Below are positions 1-10,123 of a stretch of 64,000 nucleotides of DNA, one piece after another. The position numbers were made by a program, and so were the translations under genes. The notes below the pieces were generated by a model. The model saw only the letters and a list, made by a program, of their open reading frames with translations, was not told the DNA's origin and did not search any database. The number at the start of each line of letters is the position of its first letter. Positions within the stretch are counted from its first letter, which is position 1. This stretch comes from Deltaproteobacteria bacterium (GTDB taxonomy: Bacteria > Desulfobacterota > Desulfobulbia > Desulfobulbales > Desulfocapsaceae), in NCBI GenBank assembly GCA_026388715.1, contig JAPLJF010000002.1, forward strand, positions 1-64,000, given 5' to 3'.

Positions 1-212
1 GCGAATATCAGAGTGATCAAACGTCGCCACAAGATCCCGTCTCTGTCTGTGGCCTGGAATACATACAAAAGAGCGAAACCTTTGAAGTAAGGGTAACGGG
101 ATACTTTTTCCTATTGACAAGTAACAGCCATATCAGAATTGGAGTTATTTGGTCTGGGAACCTGGCAATCTATCAAGCTGAAAATGAGTTTTTGAGGAAG
201 CTCTATTTATAA
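1..212 (+). CDS. C-terminal part of an unknown protein (5' end outside window)
   Basis: The frame beginning at base 3 is open from the window edge to a TAA at 210-212, about 69 codons. The translation contains a plausible beta-strand-rich stretch (FEVRVTGYFFLLTSN) and a charged C-terminal helix. I do not recognise the family. It converges on the serine hydrolase gene and overlaps its stop by 10 bases. A second frame is open only to base 90 and looks less protein-like. Low certainty, because only the tail is visible. Confidence 0.4.
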   Translation, partial: EYQSDQTSPQDPVSVCGLEYIQKSETFEVRVTGYFFLLTSNSHIRIGVIWSGNLAIYQAENEFLRKLYL

Positions 213-1315
213 TATAAACAACGCATAATCATATCATGAAAAAAAGGTCTGAACTTTTTAATTAATTCATTCTGTTTACTCGGATGCACCCTGTTTGTTA
301 ACAAAACAATAATAATTTCCTTTTGCGGATCTATCCAGAAAGATGTCCCTGTAAAACCAAGATGACCAAAGCTGGATGCTGAAAAAAACTGGCCACTACT
401 TGAGCCTGTTATAGATGGAGTATCAAAACCAGGTGTCCAATTAGAATTTCCATTTTTTGTTACAGCCTTTCTTAAGTTTTCATTTCCATAAGATGGATGT
501 TTAGTTCTTCCTTTAATCTGGGAAAGTAACTGTTCACACCATTGAACCACACCGTCTATTGTTCCAAAAAGACCAGCATGACCTGCAACCCCACCCATAG
601 CCCGACAGTTGTCATCATGCACCCTTCCTGAGAGAATTTTCCCTGTCCAGGGACATGTTTCTGTCGCAGCACAAAAAAAATCTTTTCGTTTTTCTTTTTC
701 TGCAAATACAAGTTCGTTTTGTAAATGAAGGGGTTTATATATTTTTTCTTTTACATATTCATCAAGACTTTTCCCTGATATTTTTTCAATAATAAATCCC
801 AATAATATAAAACCTAAATCACTATATACAAAATCAGTTCCTGGCGGATATATTAATTTCTCTTGTAATATCCAGGTAAGCAATAATTTTCTTTTTTCAC
901 TCTCTTTCAGTTTTAATAATTTTTTGAAATATTCATTATGGGCAGGTAATCCTGAACAATGTGACATTAACTGTTTTATTGTTATTTGAGCTTTATCTTC
1001 TGGAATTTCCTCTTGAAAAATTTTATTCAGAGTTAAATCCCATATTATTTTATTTTCTTCCATTAAAGACAATAAAGCTGGAACTGTAGCCAATGCTTTT
1101 GTTAATGAAGCCAGATCAAAAAAGGTATCCCGGGTAAGTTTAATTGGTACTGGACAAGACTGAGATAAACCATAATGATATATATTTCTACTATACTTAT
1201 TTCCATTCCATAGAGAAATTCCTACTGCTGCCCCTGGAAACACTTTTTTATCCAATGCATACGAAAAAACCGTATTAAGTCTTTGACTTAAACTATCGTT
1301 ATTAAAAAATTTCAC
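203..1315 (-). CDS. Serine hydrolase, beta-lactamase/penicillin-binding-protein (class C) family
   Basis: A 370-residue protein of the beta-lactamase superfamily (esterase EstB/AmpC-like fold). The catalytic SxxK tetrad is seen as S-L-T-K in DLASLTKALAT near residue 70. The second motif is YSD, in place of Y-x-N, in FVYSDLGFILLG near residue 165. An HLGFTGTSFW segment near the C-terminus occupies the place of the third (KTG-like) motif. There is no clear signal peptide, so it may be cytoplasmic. The start is GTG at 1315; a stop lies five codons upstream and no ATG is nearer. The gene is very AT-rich, like dnaN. Substrate cannot be told from sequence; members cleave esters, peptides or muropeptides. 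Confidence 0.85.
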   Translation of the reverse strand: MKFFNNDSLSQRLNTVFSYALDKKVFPGAAVGISLWNGNKYSRNIYHYGLSQSCPVPIKLTRDTFFDLASLTKALATVPALLSLMEENKIIWDLTLNKIFQEEIPEDKAQITIKQLMSHCSGLPAHNEYFKKLLKLKESEKRKLLLTWILQEKLIYPPGTDFVYSDLGFILLGFIIEKISGKSLDEYVKEKIYKPLHLQNELVFAEKEKRKDFFCAATETCPWTGKILSGRVHDDNCRAMGGVAGHAGLFGTIDGVVQWCEQLLSQIKGRTKHPSYGNENLRKAVTKNGNSNWTPGFDTPSITGSSSGQFFSASSFGHLGFTGTSFWIDPQKEIIIVLLTNRVHPSKQNELIKKFRPFFHDMIMRCLYYK

Positions 1316-1426
1316 TTTAGTTTTTTATTATTTTTATTGTATTTTTTACCTGTTTGAACTATCTTTAAAAAGATAAATAAATCAAATTGTTATTTTCGTT
1401 TTTAATAAGTTTTTAACATAACAAAG

Positions 1427-1464
1427 TTAACAGGTTATTAAAAACTTATTTAATAACCTGTTAA
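1427..1464. terminator. Perfect AT-rich inverted repeat upstream of dnaN
   Basis: Arms 1427-1442 and 1449-1464 pair over 16 bp around a 6-base loop. It lies in the divergent gap between the serine hydrolase and dnaN. The stem is mostly A-T, so it may be a structural or protein-binding palindrome rather than an efficient terminator. Confidence 0.5.
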
Positions 1465-1481
1465 AAACTTTCAATGAACAA

Positions 1482-1527
1482 AAAAGTAAAAATAATACAC
1501 AAAAAAATGTGTGTTATTTTTACTTTT
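1482..1527. terminator. Second AT-rich inverted repeat upstream of dnaN
   Basis: Arms 1482-1501 and 1508-1527 pair over 20 positions with one G-T mismatch around an A6 loop, only 17 bases after the previous hairpin. Both lie within 130 bases of the dnaN start. They could form a 5' leader structure for dnaN, or mark the edge of an origin-proximal region. I found no convincing DnaA box in this gap and no dnaA gene next to dnaN in this window. Confidence 0.45.
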
Positions 1528-1610
1528 ATATTCGAAACTTACAAAAGAAAGAAACAAACAAACCATCTTAATAATAATAATAAAAGCAAAAATATAATAA
1601 AGGTTTTTCT

Positions 1611-2741
1611 ATGGCTCTTAATTGTAACATTGCAAAACAGACTTTTCTTGAGGGATTGAATGCTATTCAGAATATAACCAATAAAAAAGGTACCTTGGCT
1701 ATTATTTCAAATATTCTGATTGAAACAGATAATAATAATATATTTCTCACGGCTACTGATCTTGAGGTTGGTCTTAAAATTAAGATCCCTGCCGAAATAA
1801 AGGAAGCTGGCAGTTTAACCCTTCCCAGTAAAAAAATTTTTGAAATAGTTAGAGAATCCGGTTCAGATTTAATAAGTATAGAAGAAACAGAAAATAGTTG
1901 GGTTATTATTAATGCAGGACTGAGTACCTATAATCTTGCAGGAATGCCAAGTGATGATTTTCCTGAATTTCCTTCATTTAATGAAGAAACATTTGTATCT
2001 TTTGATGCGCATGTATTTTCTGAACTTATTGATAAAATTATTTATTCCATAGCAAATGAACAAGAAAATAATTATTTATTAACCTGTGTTCTTTTTGAAA
2101 AAGAAAAAAGAGATAATAGGTCTTATATACGAATGATTTCATCTGATGGTCATCGTCTTTCTATTATGGAAAAAGATGTTGCTACAAATGTAGATAATCT
2201 TAATCTTAATAAAATGACCCTTATTCCTAAGAAGGGAATTCAGGAAATTAAGAAATTTTGTGAAAACCGTGACAATGTACAAATTAGTTTTGAAGAAAAA
2301 CAACTTGTAATAAAAGATGAAAATGCCACTATGGTTATTCGTCTTAAACAAGGAGAATTTCCTCCCTATAGAGCTATTATAGATGCTGTACAACTGCAAA
2401 ATAAAATTAAAATTAATCGAGTACCCTTTTTAGAATCTTTAAAACGTATAAATTTATTTACAGAAGATATTTTTCATACCATTCAATTGGAGATAAGAGA
2501 TGAAAAAATGATACTATCTTCACAGAATGCCAATATAGGTAATGCAAAAGATGAACAACCTATAATTTATGATGGTGAACCCCTGACACTTGGTTTTAAT
2601 TGTCGTTTTTTTATAGAAACGTTACAGGTTATGGAATGTGATACGGTAGATGCCTATATAAATTCAAATAACAGTCCCTGTCTTTTAAAGTCAGATTTTG
2701 ATGAAGGCTTTTTAAGTATTATTATGCCAATACAACTTTGA
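1611..2741 (+). CDS. dnaN: DNA polymerase III subunit beta (sliding clamp)
   Basis: A 376-residue beta clamp, the dimeric ring that holds the replicative polymerase on DNA. The length and the three repeated clamp domains (roughly 1-125, 126-250, 251-376) fit the family. Recognisable segments are the N-terminal LAIISNILIETDNNNIFLTATDLEVGL, the FPEFP segment and the C-terminal IIMPIQL. The start is ATG 1611, preceded by an AAGG-type ribosome site near 1600. It is followed after a hairpin by gyrB and then gyrA, a classic origin-proximal order, but the usual upstream dnaA is replaced by a divergent serine hydrolase. Confidence 0.97.
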   Translation: MALNCNIAKQTFLEGLNAIQNITNKKGTLAIISNILIETDNNNIFLTATDLEVGLKIKIPAEIKEAGSLTLPSKKIFEIVRESGSDLISIEETENSWVIINAGLSTYNLAGMPSDDFPEFPSFNEETFVSFDAHVFSELIDKIIYSIANEQENNYLLTCVLFEKEKRDNRSYIRMISSDGHRLSIMEKDVATNVDNLNLNKMTLIPKKGIQEIKKFCENRDNVQISFEEKQLVIKDENATMVIRLKQGEFPPYRAIIDAVQLQNKIKINRVPFLESLKRINLFTEDIFHTIQLEIRDEKMILSSQNANIGNAKDEQPIIYDGEPLTLGFNCRFFIETLQVMECDTVDAYINSNNSPCLLKSDFDEGFLSIIMPIQL

Positions 2742-2770
2742 TAATATATTTTAACATATTGTTAATATTG

Positions 2771-2805
2771 AAAATATCCATTCATAATTCATGAATGGAT
2801 ATTTT
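2771..2805. terminator. Terminator hairpin between dnaN and gyrB
   Basis: Arms 2771-2785 and 2791-2805 form a perfect 15-bp stem with a 5-base loop; the 3' arm runs into a T-rich stretch. It probably ends the dnaN transcript. An ATG in frame with gyrB lies inside the 3' arm at 2795, which argues against that ATG as the gyrB start. Confidence 0.65.
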
Positions 2806-2833
2806 TATTTTAATTGAAAAAAGGATAAAGAGA

Positions 2834-5248
2834 GTGACAGAAGAAAACAAGGCATACGGGGCAGAACAGATAAAAGTTTTGGATGGTTTAGAAGCTGTTC
2901 GAAAAAGACCCTCAATGTATATTGGTAATACTGCAGAATCAGGACTTCATCACCTTATCTGGGAAGTAGTAGATAACAGTATAGATGAGGCCTTGGCCGG
3001 TTATTGCAGCGAAATACATGTAGTAATCCATGAAGATAATTCAGTCTCTGTTGAAGATAATGGACGGGGAATACCCGTTGACATGCATCCAACCGAAAAG
3101 ATGTCGGCCCTGGAACTGGTCATGACCACACTCCATGCCGGAGGAAAATTTGATCATTCATCCTATAAGGTTTCTGGTGGACTTCATGGCGTTGGGGTTT
3201 CTGTTGTCAATGCCCTTTCCATACAAGCCAGTGCTGAAATAAAACGGAATGGTAAAATTTATAAGCAGTCATACCAATATGGAGCAAAGGTTGGTGAACT
3301 GGAAATAATAGGTGAAAGTACAACGACAGGAACCCGCATTACTTTTAAACCAGATCCTGAAATTTTCACCGAAACAACAGTATATAGTTATGAAACCATT
3401 AATAATAGACTCCGGGAGTTGTCTTATCTTAATAAAGAAGTTCGTATCTATATAAAAGATGAACGATCAGGGGCTGAGGATACCTTTTATGCCGAAGGGG
3501 GCATAAAATCCTATGTTGAATATCTGAATAGAAAAAGAACTCCAATTACTCCTGAACCCATCTTTGTTTTTGGTGAAAAAGATATGGTCCAGGTTGAAAT
3601 AGCCTTTCAATATTTTGATGGTTATACCGAAAGACTTTTTTCTTTTGTTAATAATATCAATACAAGAGAAGGTGGAACCCATGTGGCAGGATTTCGGGCT
3701 GCTCTTACTAAATGTATCAATCGTTATGCCACTGATGATATTATTCCCAAAAGTTTAAAAGAAAAAATGAGTGGGGATGATATGCGGGAAGGTCTTACCT
3801 GTGTCATCTCTGTTCGTGTACCCGATCCCCAGTTTGAAGGACAAACCAAAACAAAACTCGGAAATTCCGAGGTGAAATCCATTGTTGAATCTGTGTGTTC
3901 GGAAAAATTAACTATCTATCTGGAACAAAATCCCCAAGAAGCCAGGAAAATTCTCATTAAAGTAGTTGAGGCGGCAAGGGCCAGAGAAGCAGCCAAGCGG
4001 GCCAGAGATCTTTCGCGAAAAAAAGGATCAACGAGTCTGCTTATGGCTGGAAAACTGGCAGAGTGTCAGGAAAAAGATCCAAGCAAACGAGAAATTTTTA
4101 TAGTTGAGGGTGATTCTGCAGGCGGCTCAGCGAAACAGGGAAGAGATAGATCTGTCCAAGCTATTCTTCCTTTGCGCGGTAAAATTATGAATGTGGAAAA
4201 GGCGCGGTTTGACCAGATATTGGGCAGTGAAGAGATAAAAAATCTTATTGGTGCATTGGGTTGTGGTATTGGAAAAGATGAATTTGATGTCGAAAAATTA
4301 CGTTATCACAAGGTTATAATTATGACCGATGCGGATGTGGATGGTGCTCATATTCGAACCCTTCTCCTTACCTTTTTTTACAGGCAAATGCTGCCTCTTG
4401 TTGAAGGTGGTTTTGTTTATATAGGGCAACCCCCTTTGTATAGACTGGGTAGAGGGAAAAAAGAAAAATATTTTTTAGAAGATAAAGAATTAAATGATCA
4501 TCTGTTTAATGAAGCAAGCCAAATAATAGAGATTAAAATAGAAGGAACGGAAGACCTCTTACTTTCCGGCGATATCCTTGTGGAAAAATTAAGAAAACTT
4601 TCTATTTATAAACAAATTGTTACCTATCTTGACAGGATGAATATATGGGAAGACATGCTTTATTTTCTTCTTGAAAATAATGTGCATTCGGCAGATCAAT
4701 TTGCTGATGAATCATTTTTAAAAGGACTTATTGCCCAACTTTCCAGTGAAGAACTGACCATTGGCCCCATTCGATCCTGTCGGTGGCGACCAACTTGTTA
4801 TGAAGTAGATGTTTCCATAAAAGGAAAGGCCCATATTATAACAACATTAGGACCAGGTATCCCTCTTATTCACGAGTATAGAAATGCAATTGATCTTTTT
4901 CCATCTATCCGTGCATATTTAAAAGGAACTTTTACCATTGTAAAGAAATCCACCAGCGGTCAGGATAAAGGTATTCAAGTTAATGACTGGAGTGAAATGA
5001 TACAAACGGTTCGCAGTGAAACATTTAAGGGAGGTCATCTTCAGCGTTACAAAGGTCTTGGAGAAATGAATCCTGAACAACTTTGGGATACCACAATGAA
5101 TCCCGAAAATAGAGTTCTGGTGCAGGTAACTATCAATGACGCAGAACAGGCTGACGATATGTTTACTACCCTTATGGGAGATAAGGTGGAACCGAGAAGA
5201 GAGTTTATCCAGAATCATGCCTTGGAGGTAACTTCTCTCGATATTTAA
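2834..5248 (+). CDS. gyrB: DNA gyrase subunit B
   Basis: The ATPase subunit of gyrase, which drives negative supercoiling with GyrA. The GHKL ATPase domain is N-terminal (EVVDNSIDEALAG, VEDNGRGIPVD, GGLHGVGVSVVNALS), the transducer follows, and the TOPRIM domain carries EGDSAGG and the metal-binding DADVDGAHI. The C-terminal QRYKGLGEMNPEQLW is present. I chose GTG 2834 (804 residues) because it has AAGGA at 2821-2825 and begins TEENKAYGAEQIKVLDGL as homologs do. The in-frame ATG at 2795 sits in a terminator stem and would add 13 unusual residues. Confidence 0.97.
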   Translation: MTEENKAYGAEQIKVLDGLEAVRKRPSMYIGNTAESGLHHLIWEVVDNSIDEALAGYCSEIHVVIHEDNSVSVEDNGRGIPVDMHPTEKMSALELVMTTLHAGGKFDHSSYKVSGGLHGVGVSVVNALSIQASAEIKRNGKIYKQSYQYGAKVGELEIIGESTTTGTRITFKPDPEIFTETTVYSYETINNRLRELSYLNKEVRIYIKDERSGAEDTFYAEGGIKSYVEYLNRKRTPITPEPIFVFGEKDMVQVEIAFQYFDGYTERLFSFVNNINTREGGTHVAGFRAALTKCINRYATDDIIPKSLKEKMSGDDMREGLTCVISVRVPDPQFEGQTKTKLGNSEVKSIVESVCSEKLTIYLEQNPQEARKILIKVVEAARAREAAKRARDLSRKKGSTSLLMAGKLAECQEKDPSKREIFIVEGDSAGGSAKQGRDRSVQAILPLRGKIMNVEKARFDQILGSEEIKNLIGALGCGIGKDEFDVEKLRYHKVIIMTDADVDGAHIRTLLLTFFYRQMLPLVEGGFVYIGQPPLYRLGRGKKEKYFLEDKELNDHLFNEASQIIEIKIEGTEDLLLSGDILVEKLRKLSIYKQIVTYLDRMNIWEDMLYFLLENNVHSADQFADESFLKGLIAQLSSEELTIGPIRSCRWRPTCYEVDVSIKGKAHIITTLGPGIPLIHEYRNAIDLFPSIRAYLKGTFTIVKKSTSGQDKGIQVNDWSEMIQTVRSETFKGGHLQRYKGLGEMNPEQLWDTTMNPENRVLVQVTINDAEQADDMFTTLMGDKVEPRREFIQNHALEVTSLDI

Positions 5249-5310
5249 GGTTTTCATTTTTTTGTGTAAATAATTATAATTTGTAATTATTTGTCATGAT
5301 AATAATAAAT

Positions 5311-5335
5311 AAGATTCACCTTTTTTGTGAATCTT
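5311..5335. terminator. Hairpin between gyrB and gyrA
   Basis: Arms 5311-5319 and 5327-5335 (AAGATTCAC / GTGAATCTT) pair around a C/T loop. It lies 27 bases before the gyrA start and may end gyrB transcripts or tune gyrA translation. Confidence 0.45.
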
Positions 5336-5361
5336 TCAATGTTTAATAAATAGAGTTTTTT

Positions 5362-7848
5362 ATGACTACGGAAAACAACCAAGAAAAACAACCGACCATA
5401 TCGATCGAAAAGGAGCTGCAAAAATCCTATCTTGATTATGCCATGAGCGTAATTATTGGCCGGGCCCTGCCAGATATACGAGATGGTCTTAAGCCTGTGC
5501 ATCGTCGTGCTCTTTTTGCCATGCGGGAACTTGGTGTTTTTTATAACAGGCCATATGTAAAATCGGCGCGTATCGTCGGTGATGTCATTGGTAAATATCA
5601 TCCTCATGGTGATACAGCTGCTTATGATACTATTGTCCGCATGGCTCAGAATTTTTCCATGCGCTATCCGTTGGTTGATGGTCAAGGTAACTTTGGTTCT
5701 ATGGATGGTGATTCACCTGCAGCCATGCGTTATACCGAAGCCAGAATGACCAGAATAGATAGGGAGATCGTTGCTGATTTAGAAAAGGAAACGGTTGATT
5801 TTATTCCGACCTATGATAATTCCATGACAGAACCTTCGGTTATGCCCAGTAAAATACCTACGTTATTAATAAACGGTTCCTCTGGTATTGCTGTTGGTAT
5901 GGCCACGAATATCCCCCCGCATAATTTAACCGAGGTCATGAATGGATTAATTGCCCTGGTGGATAATCCTGATATTACGGTTCATGAACTGATCACCCAT
6001 ATAAGCGGGCCAGATTTTCCTACCGGGGCCCTTATATGTGGTCGTTCAGGTATTAGAGAGGCCTATGAAACCGGCCGTGGCAGTGTCCTGATGCGTTCCG
6101 TGACCCATATTGAAAAGATGAAGGATGGAAAGCGGGAAGCTATCATCATTACCGAAATTCCCTATCAACAGAATAAGGCAACCCTTGTTGAAAAAATTGC
6201 CACTCTGGTGAAAGATAAAAAAATAACCTCTATTTCTGAGGTACGGGATGAATCAGACAGACATGGAATGCGCATTGTCCTGGAACTGAAAAAAGATGAA
6301 ATAGCAGATATTGTCATTAATCAGCTTTATAAAATGACACCGTTACAGCGTTCATTCGGTATTATTTTATTGGCTATTGTCAATAATAGACCGGAGGTTT
6401 TAAATCTAAAACAAATATTAGAGCACTTTATCCTCCATCGTCGCACCATTGTTTACAGACGAACGGCCTTTGAGCTGAATAAAGCCAAAGAGAGAGCTCA
6501 TTTGTTGGAAGGGCTCAAGGTTGCCATTACTAATCTTGACGATGTCGTACAATTAATACGCGCTTCAAAAAATCCCGTGGAGGCCAAAGACGAACTTATC
6601 AGACGTTTTGATTTTTCAGAGATTCAGGCCCAATCCATCCTGGATATGCGACTGCAACGTCTTACCGGTCTGGAACGAGATAAGATTATAAGTGATTATA
6701 ATGAGGTAATGCAGGAAATAGAGAGACTTGTAAAAATTCTGGGAGATGAATCGCTGGTCATACAGATTATTCGTGATGAATTTCTTGAAATTAAAGAGAC
6801 CTATGGGGATGACAGACGAACAGAGATCATTGATGCGGTCGATGAAATCCTGCTTGAAGACATGATTGTACCGGAAGATATGGCTGTTACTGTTACCCAT
6901 TCAGGATATATCAAACGTAATCCCGTATGTTTGTATCGCTCACAGCACCGAGGGGGTAAGGGGATTCGTGGTGTTACCAATATTGATGAGGATTTTGTTA
7001 CCAATCTTTATGTTGCCTCTACCCTTGATATCTTTCTCTTTTTCACCAATCACGGAAAAATATTTTGGCGGAAGGTTTATCAATTACCACTGGCAAGTCG
7101 TATTGCCAGAGGTAAGGCCATTGTTAATCTCCTTAACCTGGCTGAAGGAGAAAAGGTTGCGGCTATCCTGCCTATCTCCAATTTTGAAGATAAAAGTTCG
7201 GAAAAAACTGTTTTGATGGTTACCCGATCTGGACGGGTGAAAAAAACAAGTCTTCAGGAGTTTAGTAAACCTTTGAAAAGAGGGAAAAGGGCACTTACCA
7301 TTAAAGAAGGTGATGAGATTATAGCTGCCCATATCCTTAATGGTAATGACACTGTCCTGCTTATCTCTTCTAAGGGCATATCTATTCGTTTTCATGAATC
7401 TGATATTCGTACCATGGGGCGCACAGCCGCCGGCGTGAATGGGATTAATCTGGCAGAAGATGATTTTGTGGTAGGGGCTATTGTTATTTCATCTGAAACT
7501 TCTATCTTGACGGTTACAGAAAATGGTTACGGGAAAAGAAGTCCGGTGGATGAATATCGTATTCAGAGAAGGGGTGGAAAGGGAATATTTGCGATCAAGG
7601 CCAGTGAGCGTAATGGCTCGGTAATTGGCGCCATGCAGGTAGATAATGATAGCGAGGTTATCCTGATTGCTGATTCCGGAAAGATGATTCGGATGCCATT
7701 GGAAAATCTGCGGGTAATTGGCAGAACAACCCAGGGGGTTCGCCTTATTAACCTGGAAGAGGGAGAAAAGGTAGTAGCCATGGATATAGTGGCCCGCGAA
7801 GAACCTGAGGATGAGGAGTCAATAGACGACGAATCCACTAATGAGTAG
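5362..7848 (+). CDS. gyrA: DNA gyrase subunit A
   Basis: The 828-residue DNA-cleaving subunit of gyrase. The N-terminal breakage-reunion domain has the quinolone-determining region [19 protein letters not shown] and the active-site tyrosine in [10 protein letters not shown]. The C-terminal beta-pinwheel repeats follow, including the GyrA-box-like QRRGGKG near residue 735, and the protein ends in an acidic tail. The residue equivalent to E. coli Ser83 is Thr, a natural variant in many lineages. The gene overlaps the next one (gpsA) by 8 bases, so the two are probably co-translated. Confidence 0.97.
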   Translation: MTTENNQEKQPTISIEKELQKSYLDYAMSVIIGRALPDIRDGLKPVHRRALFAMRELGVFYNRPYVKSARIVGDVIGKYHPHGDTAAYDTIVRMAQNFSMRYPLVDGQGNFGSMDGDSPAAMRYTEARMTRIDREIVADLEKETVDFIPTYDNSMTEPSVMPSKIPTLLINGSSGIAVGMATNIPPHNLTEVMNGLIALVDNPDITVHELITHISGPDFPTGALICGRSGIREAYETGRGSVLMRSVTHIEKMKDGKREAIIITEIPYQQNKATLVEKIATLVKDKKITSISEVRDESDRHGMRIVLELKKDEIADIVINQLYKMTPLQRSFGIILLAIVNNRPEVLNLKQILEHFILHRRTIVYRRTAFELNKAKERAHLLEGLKVAITNLDDVVQLIRASKNPVEAKDELIRRFDFSEIQAQSILDMRLQRLTGLERDKIISDYNEVMQEIERLVKILGDESLVIQIIRDEFLEIKETYGDDRRTEIIDAVDEILLEDMIVPEDMAVTVTHSGYIKRNPVCLYRSQHRGGKGIRGVTNIDEDFVTNLYVASTLDIFLFFTNHGKIFWRKVYQLPLASRIARGKAIVNLLNLAEGEKVAAILPISNFEDKSSEKTVLMVTRSGRVKKTSLQEFSKPLKRGKRALTIKEGDEIIAAHILNGNDTVLLISSKGISIRFHESDIRTMGRTAAGVNGINLAEDDFVVGAIVISSETSILTVTENGYGKRSPVDEYRIQRRGGKGIFAIKASERNGSVIGAMQVDNDSEVILIADSGKMIRMPLENLRVIGRTTQGVRLINLEEGEKVVAMDIVAREEPEDEESIDDESTNE

Positions 7849-8860
7849 TAACAAAGCAAAAATAGCAGTTATCGGCGCTGGTTCCTGGGGAACAGCTCTA
7901 GCAGGAGTTCTTTCTGGGAAGGGATTAGAGACTACCCTGTGGGGACATAATCCAGACCATATTGCTACCTTGAAGCGTGATCGGGAAAATAAAAAATATC
8001 TTCCTGGATACCATTTCGTTCAATCGTTGCAGATCACTTCTGATCTGGCTGTTGCCGTAAAAGATTGTGCAACGGTATGTATGGTTGTTCCTTCTCATGG
8101 TTTTCGTCTAGTTTTTAAAGCTGTTTTCCCTTTTTTAGAAAAAGGGTGTCATGTTATCTCGGCAGTAAAAGGGATTGAAAATGAAACCCTTATGACTATG
8201 ACTCAGATTATGGCTGAGATCATAGAAGCAGGGGGTAAAAAACAGGATCTATCGCTTGCTGTTCTTTCAGGACCTTCTTTTGCCAAAGAAGTGGCCTTGG
8301 GTATGCCCACGGCGGTTACTCTTGGTTGTACCCAGATTGAAAAAGCAAAAGAATTACAACATATTTTGGGAACGGAACGTTTCCGAGTATATGCCAGCAC
8401 TGATGTGATAGGGCTTGAGATAAGCGCGGCCTTGAAAAATATAGTGGCCATTGCTGCTGGAATCAGTGACGGGCTAGGTTATGGGCTCAACAGTCGGGCG
8501 GCGCTTATTACCAGGGGACTTGCAGAAATAAAAAGGCTTGGAGTCAAAATGGGTGCGGACCCTCGTACCTTTTTTGGTTTGAGTGGCCTTGGGGATCTGG
8601 TCCTTACCTGCACCGGCGATCTGAGTCGTAACCGGACAGTAGGTCTAAAACTGGGACAAGGAAAAAAACTTTCTGTTATCCTTGATGAGATGGAAATGGT
8701 TGCAGAAGGGGTCAAAACGACTCAATCTGTTTATGATCTTGCCAGGCGGCTTGAAGTTGATATGCCTATCTTGGAACAGGTTTATCTCATATTATATAAA
8801 GATAAGGATTGTTCAGCAGCGGTAATGGATCTTCTGACCAGAGAAATGAAAATTGAGTAA
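7841..8860 (+). CDS. gpsA: NAD(P)-dependent glycerol-3-phosphate dehydrogenase
   Basis: This cytosolic enzyme reduces dihydroxyacetone phosphate to sn-glycerol-3-phosphate for phospholipid synthesis. The 339 residues match family length. The Rossmann motif [10 protein letters not shown] is at residues 12-21, [11 protein letters not shown] and the substrate-binding [15 protein letters not shown] region follow, and [12 protein letters not shown] is C-terminal. It starts inside the end of gyrA (ATG 7841), indicating translational coupling, and it is followed by a convergent rdgB. Confidence 0.96.
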   Translation: MSSNKAKIAVIGAGSWGTALAGVLSGKGLETTLWGHNPDHIATLKRDRENKKYLPGYHFVQSLQITSDLAVAVKDCATVCMVVPSHGFRLVFKAVFPFLEKGCHVISAVKGIENETLMTMTQIMAEIIEAGGKKQDLSLAVLSGPSFAKEVALGMPTAVTLGCTQIEKAKELQHILGTERFRVYASTDVIGLEISAALKNIVAIAAGISDGLGYGLNSRAALITRGLAEIKRLGVKMGADPRTFFGLSGLGDLVLTCTGDLSRNRTVGLKLGQGKKLSVILDEMEMVAEGVKTTQSVYDLARRLEVDMPILEQVYLILYKDKDCSAAVMDLLTREMKIE

Positions 8861-8873
8861 TAAGGGAACACCC

Positions 8874-9545
8874 TTATTTTGACCAATCATTATGTTCAAA
8901 CTCTCTATGGTCGGGTTTTGGCGGTTTTTCTTCCAGTAATCGCTGGGTGAGCCATTTGAGTACCTGTGCAAATTCTGCCTTGAAATCGGCAAGCGCTTTA
9001 CCGCGATGACTGACTTTGTTTTTTTCTTCCATTGTGCATTCTGCAAAAGTCTTTCCCAAATCCTCAAAATAGAAGATTGGATCATAGCCAAAACCGGTTT
9101 CACCTCTTCGCTCGTCCAGCAGAATCCCTTCACAGCTTCCCTCATAGGTTAATGCCGGACCAGACGGAACCGCAATAGAAAGTACGCACTGAAAAGCGGC
9201 GCGACGATTTTTTATCCCTTGCATGTCCTGTAATAATTTATCAACATTTTCTTTATCCGTTGCTTTTTCTCCGGCATACCGTGCTGAATATACCCCGGGG
9301 GCACCATTCAGGGCTTCAACTACAAGTCCGGAGTCATCAGCAATTGCCGGAAAACCAAGTATCTTTGCGGTATGGATGGCTTTTTTGTAGGCGTTGTCGT
9401 CAAATGTTTCACCATCTTCAATAGCCTCGGGCAGAGGGCCAAAATCGGCAAGTGAGCGAATTTCGATGGGAAAATCTTTAAGTATTTCTTGGAATTCTTT
9501 AACCTTATTTGTATTGGTTGTGGCAAGAATCAGTATGGTAGGCAT
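8874..9545 (-). CDS. rdgB: XTP/dITP diphosphatase (non-canonical purine NTP pyrophosphatase)
   Basis: A house-cleaning enzyme of the Ham1/RdgB family that hydrolyses dITP and XTP to monophosphates. The N-terminal ILATTNTNKVKEF, the ADDSGLVVEALNG motif near residue 70, SARYAG, and GFGYDPIF near residue 150 are all present, ending in SHRGKAL. At 223 residues it is about 20 longer than usual because of a charged C-terminal tail. It lies 20 bases downstream of queH on the same strand. Confidence 0.94.
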   Translation of the reverse strand: MPTILILATTNTNKVKEFQEILKDFPIEIRSLADFGPLPEAIEDGETFDDNAYKKAIHTAKILGFPAIADDSGLVVEALNGAPGVYSARYAGEKATDKENVDKLLQDMQGIKNRRAAFQCVLSIAVPSGPALTYEGSCEGILLDERRGETGFGYDPIFYFEDLGKTFAECTMEEKNKVSHRGKALADFKAEFAQVLKWLTQRLLEEKPPKPDHREFEHNDWSK

Positions 9546-9565
9546 AGCACTTTTCTCTTTTTATA

Positions 9566-10123
9566 CTAAGTGGATTGTTTGAACATTTTTTTAATTGTTT
9601 TATCGTAACGTTCCTGTTCACTATATATACAACCACAGTAGGGCTGTCGATACAAATTCATTTCAATGGCTTGATCTATCCCTTGTTGCCACCCTTCTCG
9701 AAAGTCTTGGTAGTAAAAATCAATCTGATATTTGCGAGCCAGCATTTCACCAATTTTACGAATACATTCGTGGTCTTGATATTTACTGTATAAGAGTGTG
9801 GTTGAAAAGGCGTCATATCCTTTGTCTTTGGCTTTTTGAGCCACCGGCTCCAGGCGCATGGCATAACAAAGAGGACATCTCTCTTTTTCATGAAAAACGA
9901 CCTTTCTCAAATATTCTGTAAGTCCATATCTGGTTTCAATATCCACCTCTAAATGAGTCGTTTCAGCCAATTGTTGAACACCTTGGATGCGCTGTTTAAA
10001 TTCACGGTACGGGTGAATATTGGGGTTGTAAAAATACCCATAAACCTCCATTCCCTGGGCCCGTAATTGTGTTAATGGGTATATGGTGCATGGTCCACAA
10101 CAGATGTGAAGAAAGATGTTCAT
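9566..10123 (-). CDS. queH: Epoxyqueuosine reductase QueH
   Basis: A 185-residue QueH (former DUF208) protein that catalyses the last step of queuosine synthesis in tRNA, reducing epoxyqueuosine without cobalamin. The adjacent-cysteine motif is at the N-terminus (HICCGPC), followed by CPLCY near residue 85 and YCGC near residue 162, the cysteines that bind the iron-sulfur cluster and a second iron. It overlaps the end of the sigma54 activator gene by 4 bases. Confidence 0.93.
   Translation of the reverse strand: MNIFLHICCGPCTIYPLTQLRAQGMEVYGYFYNPNIHPYREFKQRIQGVQQLAETTHLEVDIETRYGLTEYLRKVVFHEKERCPLCYAMRLEPVAQKAKDKGYDAFSTTLLYSKYQDHECIRKIGEMLARKYQIDFYYQDFREGWQQGIDQAIEMNLYRQPYCGCIYSEQERYDKTIKKMFKQST

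Noticed and set aside
2795..2833. ATG 2795 as the gyrB start
   Set aside because: It lies in the terminator stem, lacks a ribosome site and adds 13 residues not seen in GyrB; GTG 2834 has AAGGA.
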